A stretch of 38,599 nucleotides of DNA from a virus: IMG/VR virus record IMGVR_UViG_3300010391_000195, positions 1 to 38,599 of that record. One strand, 5' to 3'. The number at the start of each line of letters is the position of its first letter. The first letter of the stretch is position 1. Positions 14,618-22,830 of the stretch are shown piece by piece. The position numbers and the translations under genes were made by a program. The notes beneath the pieces were generated by a model. It did no database searches and was not told the origin of the DNA. It saw only the letters and a program-made list of their open reading frames with translations.

Positions 14618-15484
14618 ATGGCACTCAAGTACGGCGCGACGAATCTCGACAAAATCCGTCAGAGGTTCCTCCAGCGCCAAAAAGAGCAGGAAGGCGAAAA
14701 GGGCTGGTGGACGCCCGACAAGGACGGTTCGTACAAGATTCGCATTCTGCCTCCCGTGGCGGGATCGGAAATGTGGTTCAAAGAATATGGCGTCCACTAT
14801 ATGCCCGAAACCGAGACTCGCGAGCGCACGGCGATCACCTGTCCCAAGCTCACGATGAACCAGCCGTGCCCGATTTGCGGCTACGTCAGCGGACTCTGGC
14901 GCACCCGCAAAGACGAAGACATCGCCATCGCCAAGCAGATCGGCGTCAAGAAGCGCGCGTGTTGCAACGTCGTGGTCGCGGGTAAAGACAACGAGGTCAT
15001 GGTCTATCCGTTCGGCGTCCAAGTCCTCGACCAGCTTCTCCAGCAACAGGTCGGCGACGACGAGAGCGGGCCGTGCGACTTTACGGACCCCAAGGTGGGC
15101 TTCAACATCACGATCAACCTCACGACTGAAATGACGGCTAGCGGGAATTTCCCGAAATACACCGTCATCGTCAGCCGCGAATCCCGGCCCCTCAAGGACA
15201 TGACCGTTCTGGACAAGCTCAACGACCTGAACCGGCTCATCGACGGCAAGGTCCAGTCGGCTCTGGAGATCAAAAAGGCCGTCTTCGGCGTCACCGACGG
15301 CGACTGCGTGACTTCGCCCGCCAATCCGCCCGTCGATACATCTGAAACCGAAGAAGAAATCGTCGAGGAGGACGACACCTCGACGGCCCCGGCTTCGGCT
15401 TCGCCCACGACGCCGCCAGCGTCTACCGCTCCGAAGCTCGAAGACCGGCTCAAGACGTGGGCCAAGAAGAAGGGCACGCCATAG
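14618..15484 (+). CDS. gp32-like single-stranded DNA-binding protein
   Basis: 288 residues, close to T4 gp32 in length and layout. A basic N-terminal helix (NLDKIRQRFLQRQKEQ) comes first, then an OB core with YKIRILPP. The zinc site is H60, C75, C84 and C87 (CPKLTMNQPCPIC), spacing very like the His/Cys3 of T4 gp32. The end is an acidic Glu/Asp-rich segment (ETEEEIVEEDD), an Ala/Pro linker and a short basic tip (LKTWAKKKGTP). It would coat ssDNA at the fork and load recombination proteins. The ATG has an AAGGGG SD. Confidence 0.85.
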   Translation: MALKYGATNLDKIRQRFLQRQKEQEGEKGWWTPDKDGSYKIRILPPVAGSEMWFKEYGVHYMPETETRERTAITCPKLTMNQPCPICGYVSGLWRTRKDEDIAIAKQIGVKKRACCNVVVAGKDNEVMVYPFGVQVLDQLLQQQVGDDESGPCDFTDPKVGFNITINLTTEMTASGNFPKYTVIVSRESRPLKDMTVLDKLNDLNRLIDGKVQSALEIKKAVFGVTDGDCVTSPANPPVDTSETEEEIVEEDDTSTAPASASPTTPPASTAPKLEDRLKTWAKKKGTP

Positions 15485-15488
15485 CCCG

Positions 15489-16553
15489 ATGGCAAAACGA
15501 GGTCGTCCGCCAAAAAACAAGGCCGCAGACCCGGCGGTGAAGCCCAAGCCAGTCCTCACGATGGTAAAGCTCATCGCCGGGATGCACGCCTACGAGAAAC
15601 CTGTGTGCCTCCGAACGGGGGTTCACGCCATCGACCTTGTGCTGGGGGACGGGGTGCCGAGAGGCCGGTACATCGAGCTTCTCGGCGACCCCGCCACCGC
15701 TAAGAGCGCCTTTGGCTATGCCATTATCGCTACGTTTCAGCGGGCGGGCGGCGTGGCCTTCTTGATCGACCCCGAATCCAAGACCGACCAGTCGTTTGCC
15801 GAAAAGTTCGGTGTAGACTGGTCCAAGCTCGGGTATCCCGGCGGCGACGCGCCCGAAGATATGCTGACGCTGGAAAACATCGTCAAGCTGATCGCTCGAA
15901 TCGCCGACACCGCCGACTCGAAGATACCCACTGTCATCGTTTGGGACAGCATCGCCGCGACTCCCGGCGCGGAGGAACTTGAAGAAGACTTCGATCCCGC
16001 CAAGCCGGAAATGATGAAACGCGCTAGAATCCTGTCGGCGTCGTTTCGATCCGTGATGAACCGGCTTCACCACAAGGGCATCACCCTGATCGGCGTGAAC
16101 CAGCTTCGGCAACAGCTAGTCAGGTCTTTTTCGTTCAAAGAAGCCCCCGGCGGCAGGGCCTTGCGCTATCACGCTTCGGCGCGGCTCATGTTCAGAAAGA
16201 CCGCGATCATTAAAAGCGCCAAGACATCGCTTGTCACCGGCATCGAGCTTGAAATCGAAGCCGTCAAGAACACGCTCGCGCCGCCCTACCGGAAAGCCAA
16301 GATGCGCTTCAAGTTCGATTCGGGCTTCGACACTTACAGCGGCCTGAAAGAATTTCTCGTGCGGCATGGCCGCTTGACGCTCGAAGACGGCCAGATGAAA
16401 TTCGGCAGTTATGCCTTCAAGGACTTCGACTGGAACAAAGTTGTCATGGACCATCCCGAGCTTCTGGCACCGATTCGCGGCGTCGTGGAATCGGTCGTCG
16501 CCGGTAGCGGGGGAGAGATCGTTGCGGGGGAGGCAGAGACGCAAGAAAACTAG
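15489..16553 (+). CDS. RecA/UvsX-like recombinase with variant Walker A
   Basis: 354 residues. The ATPase core has the P-loop GDPATAKS at 66-73, Walker B TVIVWDSIAA near 148-157 and the ITLIGVNQLRQQL segment of RecA-type proteins (loop L1/L2 region). The P-loop departs from the usual GxxxxGK[ST]: the glycine before lysine is alanine. The N-terminus is short and basic (MAKRGRPPKNKAAD). Expected role: strand invasion in recombination-dependent replication with the SSB, helicase and SbcCD-like proteins. The ATG lies 4 bp after the SSB stop. Confidence 0.85.
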   Translation: MAKRGRPPKNKAADPAVKPKPVLTMVKLIAGMHAYEKPVCLRTGVHAIDLVLGDGVPRGRYIELLGDPATAKSAFGYAIIATFQRAGGVAFLIDPESKTDQSFAEKFGVDWSKLGYPGGDAPEDMLTLENIVKLIARIADTADSKIPTVIVWDSIAATPGAEELEEDFDPAKPEMMKRARILSASFRSVMNRLHHKGITLIGVNQLRQQLVRSFSFKEAPGGRALRYHASARLMFRKTAIIKSAKTSLVTGIELEIEAVKNTLAPPYRKAKMRFKFDSGFDTYSGLKEFLVRHGRLTLEDGQMKFGSYAFKDFDWNKVVMDHPELLAPIRGVVESVVAGSGGEIVAGEAETQEN

Positions 16554-16630
16554 ACTGGACTTATCAAACGGCGTGTGATACGTTTCACCGCCGATCACGG
16601 ACACGATGACCCTTTTTCTCAGAGGTCACA

Positions 16631-17314
16631 ATGAGCCGAAAACAAAACGGTTCCGTTCTCGAAACCCCGGTCACGTCGCAGACTCATCGCGCCGCTCTGG
16701 CGCAGGCCCTCAAGGCGACGGCGTCGAAAGTCCCCAAGCAGGTCGTTCGAGTGCCCGCCATCGACGTTCGCACGATGACGATTCGCCTCACCGGCGACAC
16801 GCCGCTTCTGTGTAACAAGTTCTCGACGAAGGCCAAGACGCAGATCAGCGACAAGCAACAGAAGAAGGCCAAGCAGGCCAGAGCCGCCAAGAATCCCGAA
16901 GAGTGTTTCAGGGACTCGCTGTACCCGATGCCGGGCAAAAAGGGCAAGTACGGCTTTCCGGCCAGCGGCTTCAAGAAGTCCGCCGTGGATTCCTGTTCGT
17001 TTGTGGAAGGTATTTTCAAGTCCGTCGCTAAGGGCGCGTTTCACGTCGTCGGCAACCTCATCGAGATCGAAGGCCCAAAGCCCGAGATGCAGGAAGACAT
17101 CGTTCGCATCGGACCCGTCGGTCGCAAAGTCGCCGACATCCGGTATCGCGGCGTGTTCAAGGACTGGTCCGTGCGGCTTTTGATCCGGTACAACGCCAAT
17201 GTCATCAGCCCCGAACAGATCGTGAACTTGTTTAACGTCGCGGGGTTCTCCGTTGGCGTCGGCGAGTGGCGTCCGCAACGCGACGGGTCCAACGGGACGT
17301 TCCACGTCGTTTAG
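16631..17314 (+). CDS. conserved phage protein of unknown function (FxVGVGEWRPQRDG)
   Basis: 227 residues. The C-terminal half is strongly patterned: FKKSAVDSCSFVEGIFKSVAKGAFHV, EDIVRIGPVGRKVADIRYRGVFKDWSVRL, NANVISPEQIVNLFNVAGF and GVGEWRPQRDGSNGTF. I recognise this as a widespread phage family found next to recombination genes; its biochemical role is not known to me. The ATG has AGAGGT four bases upstream. It is followed by the 500-bp repeat tract. Confidence 0.75.
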   Translation: MSRKQNGSVLETPVTSQTHRAALAQALKATASKVPKQVVRVPAIDVRTMTIRLTGDTPLLCNKFSTKAKTQISDKQQKKAKQARAAKNPEECFRDSLYPMPGKKGKYGFPASGFKKSAVDSCSFVEGIFKSVAKGAFHVVGNLIEIEGPKPEMQEDIVRIGPVGRKVADIRYRGVFKDWSVRLLIRYNANVISPEQIVNLFNVAGFSVGVGEWRPQRDGSNGTFHVV

Positions 17315-17339
17315 TTTCTCGAAAGCTCTTTGAAATTTA

Positions 17340-17855
17340 GGCGATGCGGCGCGAGGCGTCGCACGGCTTGGCATCGTCCGGCAGAAACGGCATGGTTAGG
17401 TCTGTCGAGGCAAGGTCCGTTATGGCAAGGCCGGTATAGTCTTGGCGTGGCTTCGCACCGCAAGGACCGGCGGCTCACGGTTTGACTTGGTACGGCAGGA
17501 TAGGCAGGGCGAGGCACGATACGGCTGGTTACAGGCAACGCGAGTTTCGGCAGGATTGGCAGGGCTAGGTTTGGAATCGCTGGGCAGTTCTTGGCATGGC
17601 AGGCCCGGTATTTCTAGGCGTTGCTCGGCTCGGCGCGTCTCGGTACGGCAGGCGTGGTGCGCTCTGGCATGGCATTGCCCGGCATGGCAAGGTATGTCGA
17701 TTCATGGCACGGCAGGAAAGGCGTGGCTAGGAAGGGCTCGGCCTGTTTAGGTTGGGCATGGCAAGGCAGGAATGGCAGGGCGCGAGGGCGCGGCTGGTCA
17801 CGACATGGCGCGGCAAGGCAGGCGGCGGGGATAGGCATGGCAGGCAATTCATGGC
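17340..17855 (+). repeat. GGCAGG/GGCAT-rich degenerate repeat tract, non-coding
   Basis: About 515 bp between two conserved phage genes consists of short G-G-C-A words (GGCAGG at least ten times; GGCATGG, GGCACGG, GGCAAGG) spaced mostly 4, 5 or 9 bp apart. The strong 4/5-bp rhythm is not a multiple of three, and the guanines are almost all on the plus strand, so the ORFs that cross it (17442-17750 and the 5' extension of the next gene) look accidental. Candidate roles are origin/primosome assembly, SSB or recombinase loading, packaging, or an RNA structure. No function can be assigned. Confidence 0.75.
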
Positions 17856-17872
17856 TTTTATCAGAGGTTCTT

Positions 17873-18412
17873 ATGACGAAGCTCTTTGATCTTGAAAACG
17901 GCGCGAAGTTTCGCGGTCGTGTTGGAAGCCGTCTTTCGACCGTCAAGGCCCGCAAATATGGCAAGCGGCTCTTGGAGCTTGAACGCAGACACGGCGTCGT
18001 GAATGCCGGGATCGTTCTCGACGACGCTCGCGCCAAGTCCAGTCCGCTTCATGATTATTTTGAGTGGTCGGACTCAAAGGCGGCGCAGGAATATCGCATG
18101 GAGCAGGCGCGGCGGCTCATGCGTTACATCGAAGTCGTCGTCGAGAGTCCCATGACAAAAGCCCCTCGGAATATCCGGGCGTTTATTCAGATCGACCGTC
18201 TCGGAGACGCCGAAGGCGGGTCTTATCGCAATATCTCCTCGGTGCTTTCGGACGCCGATTCGCGTCAGGTCATGCTCGACGAAGCTCTCGCGGAGCTTGA
18301 GTCGTTCCGCCGCAAGTATGCGATTCTCAAGGAACTCGCCGATGTGTTCGACGTGATCGACCGCATGAGCATTCCCAAGCGCCGTCCGCGCATGGCGGCG
18401 GTGGGTCGTTAG
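17873..18412 (+). CDS. conserved phage protein (SPLHDYFEWSD motif)
   Basis: 179 residues. It contains SSPLHDYFEWSDSKAAQEYRMEQARRLMRYIEV, FIQIDRLGDAEGGSYRNISSVLSDADSRQVMLDEALAELESFRRKYAILKELADV. The S-P-L-H-x-x-F-E-W-x-D-x-x-A-A-x-x-Y-R helix signature is common in phages near recombination or DNA-annealing genes; function unknown. The ATG at 17873 has AGAGGT four bases upstream, the same SD as the gene before the repeat tract. The longer ORF from 17621 is rejected because it runs into the repeats. Confidence 0.8.
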   Translation: MTKLFDLENGAKFRGRVGSRLSTVKARKYGKRLLELERRHGVVNAGIVLDDARAKSSPLHDYFEWSDSKAAQEYRMEQARRLMRYIEVVVESPMTKAPRNIRAFIQIDRLGDAEGGSYRNISSVLSDADSRQVMLDEALAELESFRRKYAILKELADVFDVIDRMSIPKRRPRMAAVGR

Positions 18413-18441
18413 AATTCGCCAAGGCAATCTCCAAGGTCTGA

Positions 18442-18450
18442 TTACTATAG
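18442..18450 (+). promoter_or_regulatory. promoter-like element TTACTATAG before the SbcD-like gene
   Basis: Shares TTACTATA with the polymerase promoter element and lies 19 bases before the GTG start (18 bases in the polymerase case); both starts are preceded by CTGTGAA-like sequence and neither has an SD. A nearly leaderless transcript is inferred. Confidence 0.4.
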
Positions 18451-18460
18451 CCCTATAGCT

Positions 18461-19531
18461 GTGAAGATTCTGATAACAAGCGACGTTCATGTCCATAGCT
18501 GGCCCGCGTTTTCTACGCTGGACTCGCGCGGCTTTAATTCACGGCTTCTGGACACGCTCAGAGTCATTGACGACCTCGGCGACGTGGCCGAGCGCGAAAA
18601 GGCCGATGTGATCGTGATTGCGGGCGATCTCACGCACGTCACGAAGATTGACGTTCATGTGTTTGCGCTTCTAGCAGGAACGCTTCGCCAGCTTCATCGG
18701 CGGCACCCGAAGATTCCCAAGCTCATCATCGAAGGCAACCACGACCGCGCGGCGCAGATGCGCGGTCTGTCCAGCATCGCCGCCCTGCGCGAGTGCGGCC
18801 TTACGATTTTGTCTGATTTCGGTTGCCTTCCCGTTTTGGGCATGAGCTTTTTTGGCCGCGCCTACGGCGAAACCAATTTGCCTGCCGAACCCGCTGACGT
18901 CGCTGTTATTCATCAAGGCGTTCGCGGTTCTGAAATCTCTGAGTATTTTACTAGCGCGTTTGAAAACGACCTCGACCCTTCCGAAGCTCACCGTCTCGCC
19001 AAGCACCTTGTTATCGCCGGGCACTATCATAACCGGCAAGTGATCGACCCTGTTACGCTTCCGTTGAATCCCACGATCCTGATTCCCGGCGCACCAATTC
19101 AGCACGTTTGGTCCGATGCGGGCCAACAGCGCGGCTTCACGCTCGCCGACGTCACGCCGAGCGGCTTAAAGTCACTCAAGTTTATCCCGCTCACCGGCTA
19201 TCCCAAGTTCATCCGCGTCACCGAGAAAAACTTCGAGTCGGCCATGAACGACATCGACGGCAACTTCGTGCAGGTCACATTTGATTCAGACCTTCCCCAT
19301 GATATTCTTGCGCCTCTTACCGACGAACTTAAAAAGCGCGCCCGCGCGTTTTCGATTCAAGCCGGTGCGCCGCCTATCACGCGACCCGAAGGCGACCGGC
19401 TTTGTTGCGACCCGTCCGTCGATCCGAAAACCATCGTGAAAGAGTACGCCGTGCGTTACGGCAAGGACCGGGCTACATCGCTTGCGGCCTTGGGCCTTGA
19501 GTTTATTCAGCAAGCGGAGGAACGGAGATAA
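18461..19531 (+). CDS. SbcD/Mre11/gp47-like nuclease
   Basis: 356 residues. Metallophosphoesterase nuclease motifs occur in order: MKILITSDVHVHSW, VIVIAGDLTHV, LIIEGNHDRAAQ, AVIHQGV and HLVIAGHYHNRQV, followed by the DNA-binding cap region. With the SbcC-like ATPase 3.3 kb downstream it should form the Mre11-Rad50/gp46-gp47 exonuclease complex that resects DNA ends for recombination. A GTG start at 18461 is used, with no SD but a promoter-like element just upstream. Confidence 0.88.
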   Translation: MKILITSDVHVHSWPAFSTLDSRGFNSRLLDTLRVIDDLGDVAEREKADVIVIAGDLTHVTKIDVHVFALLAGTLRQLHRRHPKIPKLIIEGNHDRAAQMRGLSSIAALRECGLTILSDFGCLPVLGMSFFGRAYGETNLPAEPADVAVIHQGVRGSEISEYFTSAFENDLDPSEAHRLAKHLVIAGHYHNRQVIDPVTLPLNPTILIPGAPIQHVWSDAGQQRGFTLADVTPSGLKSLKFIPLTGYPKFIRVTEKNFESAMNDIDGNFVQVTFDSDLPHDILAPLTDELKKRARAFSIQAGAPPITRPEGDRLCCDPSVDPKTIVKEYAVRYGKDRATSLAALGLEFIQQAEERR

Positions 19532-19534
19532 GAC

Positions 19535-20125
19535 ATGAAGGGATTTAAGTGGGGCGTCGAACGTCCGAAGCCGAAACCGAAGACCTGTCAGGGGTGCGGC
19601 GAGAAGTTCGTGTTCTCGGGCAAGCACCAGACACACGGCCCGTGCAAAGACGCGGGATGGGTGGTCGGCGTCGCCCTCAAGCCCAAAGGCATCAGTATGT
19701 CCAAGCTCAAAGGGCGTCTTGCGGCGGCGGCTAAAGGCGTCACGCCGGTCGATCTGAACGTCGGTTCCGACGTCAAGGCGGCTCTGGCGGGGCTCGACGC
19801 GACCATCACCAAGCACAGCGGGCGCAAGGCGAAGAAGGCCAAGAAGGGCACCGCAAGGTTCGCCTTTACGCAACTGCGGCCCACGTCAACGGCGGGAACG
19901 ACGGAATCCGCTACCTGCTGGAAGGTCGAAAAGATCGAACAGTTCAGGCCCGCTCATGGGCTTCACTTCTGCCCGAGTTGCTCCACGCCGATCCGCGATT
20001 ACAAGAACGCCGTCGCCAACGTCCCGTGGGATTACTGCGCTAGGTGCGGCCAGAATCTCATGTCCGTGCGTACCGCCGTAGCGACGGGCAACGCCAAAAC
20101 CGGGGTCAAGTATGACCCCGCTTGA
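19535..20125 (+). CDS. zinc-ribbon protein between SbcD-like and multi-module genes
   Basis: 196 residues with two Cys clusters: CQGCGEKFVFSGKHQTHGPC near residues 18-37, and CPSCSTPIRDY...DYCARCGQNL at about 150-180. A Lys-rich stretch (SGRKAKKAKKG) lies between. This looks like a DNA- or protein-binding double zinc ribbon; no family name can be given. GGAG lies 11 bases before the ATG. It overlaps the next gene by 14 bp. Confidence 0.7.
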   Translation: MKGFKWGVERPKPKPKTCQGCGEKFVFSGKHQTHGPCKDAGWVVGVALKPKGISMSKLKGRLAAAAKGVTPVDLNVGSDVKAALAGLDATITKHSGRKAKKAKKGTARFAFTQLRPTSTAGTTESATCWKVEKIEQFRPAHGLHFCPSCSTPIRDYKNAVANVPWDYCARCGQNLMSVRTAVATGNAKTGVKYDPA

Positions 20126-22823
20126 TCTAAACTACCCCGCCAAGAACGCCTTTCGGTATCGGCTCCGAAGTTTCATCAAGGCGAACTTGGCGGGGCGGCT
20201 TCGCGTTCTTACGCTTGAAACGCCGAACCTGTGGGAAGTCGAGCAGGTCTGGCGACCCCTCGGCGTCAAAAACGAGGACATCACGGTCGTCGAAGAAATC
20301 CCCGCCCGCGCCGAGGCCATCACGCAAAATCTTCCCGGCGCTCGCGTCATCACGGGAGACGTACTGGACTTTCTCAAGGACACCGATCAGAGTTTCGAGT
20401 GCATTCATCTTGATTTTTACAGTCCGTTTTCGGGCCATACGCTTGAATGCCTCCGAACGATTTCCGAGCGCGGCGTCCTGCGATCCAAAGCCGTTCTTGC
20501 CGTGACCGTTTACACCCGCCGCGAGCAGGAACCGCAAAAGCTGTCCTATGCCGCCATTCTGGCTTACGACCTCATGCGCCGCGTCTTTGCCCGCTTGATG
20601 AAGCGCGTTCGCGGCGAAGTCGAATTATCTTCGGTCATCAACGAGGCGTTCGTGACGGACTTTTTCGACGAGATGGGCGGCATTCTGGACTCCCGCGAGG
20701 AACTTCTGGCGAATGCCGTGCATTACTGCCTGACTCGCGGACCCGAGCGTCGATCCAAGCTGATCGAAGCCATGCGGAAAGACGCCATTTTGCCCAACGT
20801 CATGCCCGCCGTTTCCAGAATCGCCGAAGAACTCAAGCCGCTCTTTAAGGGCGTCATCGACGAGTTCTGCGAACGTATCGGCCCGCCGTACCAGCTTATT
20901 CGTGAAGTTGCGTGGGAAGAAACCCAACGCATCTGTCTTGAAATGGGGCTTCATTCAAACATCGAACGCATGATCGAAAAAGCGGGTGGACACCATGACC
21001 TTAACCCCCGTATCGCGCAGACCCTTGGGATTTCGTACATCATGGACCAGTCAAACGTGTGGGGCGTGTCGAAACGCTTGGGATACAAGTGGTCCACCGG
21101 CTCCACATCGCTTGCGTCTGAGATCGTTCTAGCAGACCAACACGGTGACATTTTGGGCCAGCACCCCTACGCGATTTCCGGCGGCATGATCCTGCCGAAC
21201 GTCACGGGACGCGGCGAGCAATCTTTTCGTGAAACCTGTAAGACGTTGGAGCGAACGTCGCGGATCATCGTGTCTTATATGCCCCTTGTGGATTATTCCT
21301 TTGTCGATCTAACGGAGGTCAACGATGCGCTCCAAGACGGAGTTGCGCCAGCGGTGGATTCGCCTGCTTCGAGAACTGCGGCGTTTGGTGGACGAGACGC
21401 TCAAAACGCACCGCGCGAGTCGGAACGGCTTACCGTCCAAGCGATCCTCCCTCAAGGGGTACGCCAGCCCGATGCCGCCCGCGATCAAAGAGGCGATTAT
21501 GCGGGAGCTTCAACGGGGAACGGACAACACGCGGGCTCTGATGCGCCGCTTCAAAGTCTCGCGGCAACAAGTGGCGTGGGTCAAGGCGCAAAAGACGATC
21601 CTAGACCGTCAGGTCAGCCCGACCCCCTAGACGTCTTTAAGGATCGCCGCCTAATAGTCTTGGCGAGCGAGAATTTCATGCTCCCCGAAAAAGCCAAGCG
21701 CGCCTTCAAGCGCACCCATCAGATGCACAAGCTCACCGTCACGCTTCAAGCCGGTGACGTACTGGTCGTCAATCACCGCATGGCCGAACACGGGAGCGTG
21801 TCGCATTCCGTTGCGGTGGCTCGAAAGCTCGGCCTGCCGATCCTGCGAACGACAAGCCCGAGCGGCGTTCTGCGAGCCCTTGACGAACTGGCGGCAACGC
21901 TTCAAAAACCCGTCGCGGCGGCTTCGAGCGCGCCCGCCGTAAAACCTGCATTTATGCCGTCCGAAGAATGGTCAAACCCAAAACCCGTAGCACAGGAGGA
22001 TGACGACATGGCGACCGCATCGAATTTCGTGGAGCTTCTCAAACTGCTTCTGAATGAAGGCGTCGGCGAATGGTCCAAAGACGACCTGCGTAAGCACGTC
22101 TCGGATCACCTGACGAGCGTCCCCCAAAAGATCACCAGCATCATCGACGAGGCCGAGAAGTCCGGGGTGATTAAGTGGCTGGACGACCGCAAATTTTATT
22201 CGGCTCTCAAGATCGGCTGTTCCCCCGGTACGGTCACGATGGCAAAAAATATCCGGCGCATCCCCGTTTCCGGCCATCCCGCCGAATACCGAAACGGCGC
22301 GCACCTGCAAGACGTCATGATCGAGTTCGATGAATTTCTCAACGAGTTCGGCTCTCCGCACTCGCCGAGTTATTATCAGCAGGTCATTCGGCTTTCCACG
22401 ATGCTCGGGTATGTTCAGCGGCTCGACGAGTCCAATCGCGTCAGCCCCATCAGGATCAAAACCAAGGTCAGCGAATCAGAGGCCGATCCGATGCCGCTCA
22501 AGCGGGGTAAGCCCGAGGATAAACCCGTCAAGAAGCCGGAACCCAAACCGGCGGACGTCATCAAGCTCGATTCCTTCAAAGTATCGCAGGAGCCCGCCAC
22601 GGCGCATCAAAACGGCGTCCCCAAAGAGTTCGTGACGCTGGTGGCCCTGCGGGGTTTCGAGCGCAAGACCGGCTTTTCGATCCCCGATCCGCAAAAAGGC
22701 GTCGAGTCGATCAAGGGCCTTATCGGAGAGCCCGCATGGGGCGCGCTCGTAGAAGCCGCCGACCAGCAGATCAAAGACAAACTCAAGGGCGACTGGCGCA
22801 AGCTCGTGGACGCCCTTTTCTAA
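20112..22823 (+). CDS. 903-aa multi-module ORF: Rossmann methyltransferase-like domain, DUF2325-like domain, helical C-terminus
   Basis: One uninterrupted frame with four parts. Residues 1-130 look like a class-I methyltransferase/Rossmann fold (RVLTLETPNLWEVEQV, VITGDVLDFLKD, IHLDFYSPFSG). Residues 130-400 are helical and unknown. Residues 405-506 are a Pro/Ala/Gly-rich stretch overlapped in another frame by a helix-turn-helix ORF. Residues 507-620 resemble DUF2325 (RLIVLASENFML, AGDVLVVNHRMAEHGSVSHSVAVARKLGLPIL). From 633 a module starting MATASNFVELLKLL has its own AGGAGG SD and could be made separately. It may be a true fusion or adjacent genes joined in frame. Confidence 0.6.
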   Translation: MTPLDLNYPAKNAFRYRLRSFIKANLAGRLRVLTLETPNLWEVEQVWRPLGVKNEDITVVEEIPARAEAITQNLPGARVITGDVLDFLKDTDQSFECIHLDFYSPFSGHTLECLRTISERGVLRSKAVLAVTVYTRREQEPQKLSYAAILAYDLMRRVFARLMKRVRGEVELSSVINEAFVTDFFDEMGGILDSREELLANAVHYCLTRGPERRSKLIEAMRKDAILPNVMPAVSRIAEELKPLFKGVIDEFCERIGPPYQLIREVAWEETQRICLEMGLHSNIERMIEKAGGHHDLNPRIAQTLGISYIMDQSNVWGVSKRLGYKWSTGSTSLASEIVLADQHGDILGQHPYAISGGMILPNVTGRGEQSFRETCKTLERTSRIIVSYMPLVDYSFVDLTEVNDALQDGVAPAVDSPASRTAAFGGRDAQNAPRESERLTVQAILPQGVRQPDAARDQRGDYAGASTGNGQHAGSDAPLQSLAATSGVGQGAKDDPRPSGQPDPLDVFKDRRLIVLASENFMLPEKAKRAFKRTHQMHKLTVTLQAGDVLVVNHRMAEHGSVSHSVAVARKLGLPILRTTSPSGVLRALDELAATLQKPVAAASSAPAVKPAFMPSEEWSNPKPVAQEDDDMATASNFVELLKLLLNEGVGEWSKDDLRKHVSDHLTSVPQKITSIIDEAEKSGVIKWLDDRKFYSALKIGCSPGTVTMAKNIRRIPVSGHPAEYRNGAHLQDVMIEFDEFLNEFGSPHSPSYYQQVIRLSTMLGYVQRLDESNRVSPIRIKTKVSESEADPMPLKRGKPEDKPVKKPEPKPADVIKLDSFKVSQEPATAHQNGVPKEFVTLVALRGFERKTGFSIPDPQKGVESIKGLIGEPAWGALVEAADQQIKDKLKGDWRKLVDALF
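21325..21630 (+). CDS. nested helix-turn-helix protein overlapping the 903-aa ORF
   Basis: 101 residues in a different frame from the surrounding ORF: RQRWIRLLRELRRLVDETL, then IKEAIMRELQRGTDNTRALMRRFKVSRQQVAWVKAQ, a convincing helix-turn-helix. The ATG has a perfect GGAGGT five bases upstream. By eye the third codon positions in this frame are mostly G/C, as in neighbouring genes, while the long ORF's frame loses that bias here. This argues that the small gene is really translated. It is either an overlapping gene or evidence that the long ORF is not one protein. Confidence 0.6.
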   Translation: MRSKTELRQRWIRLLRELRRLVDETLKTHRASRNGLPSKRSSLKGYASPMPPAIKEAIMRELQRGTDNTRALMRRFKVSRQQVAWVKAQKTILDRQVSPTP

Positions 22824-22830
22824 AACCTAC

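Noticed and set aside
17621-17872. N-terminal extension (263-aa ORF) of the gene at 17873 and a 102-aa ORF at 17442-17750
   Set aside because: Both run through the GGCAGG repeat tract, have unnatural Gly/Ala/Trp/Arg-rich composition, and the ATG at 17873 has a good SD.
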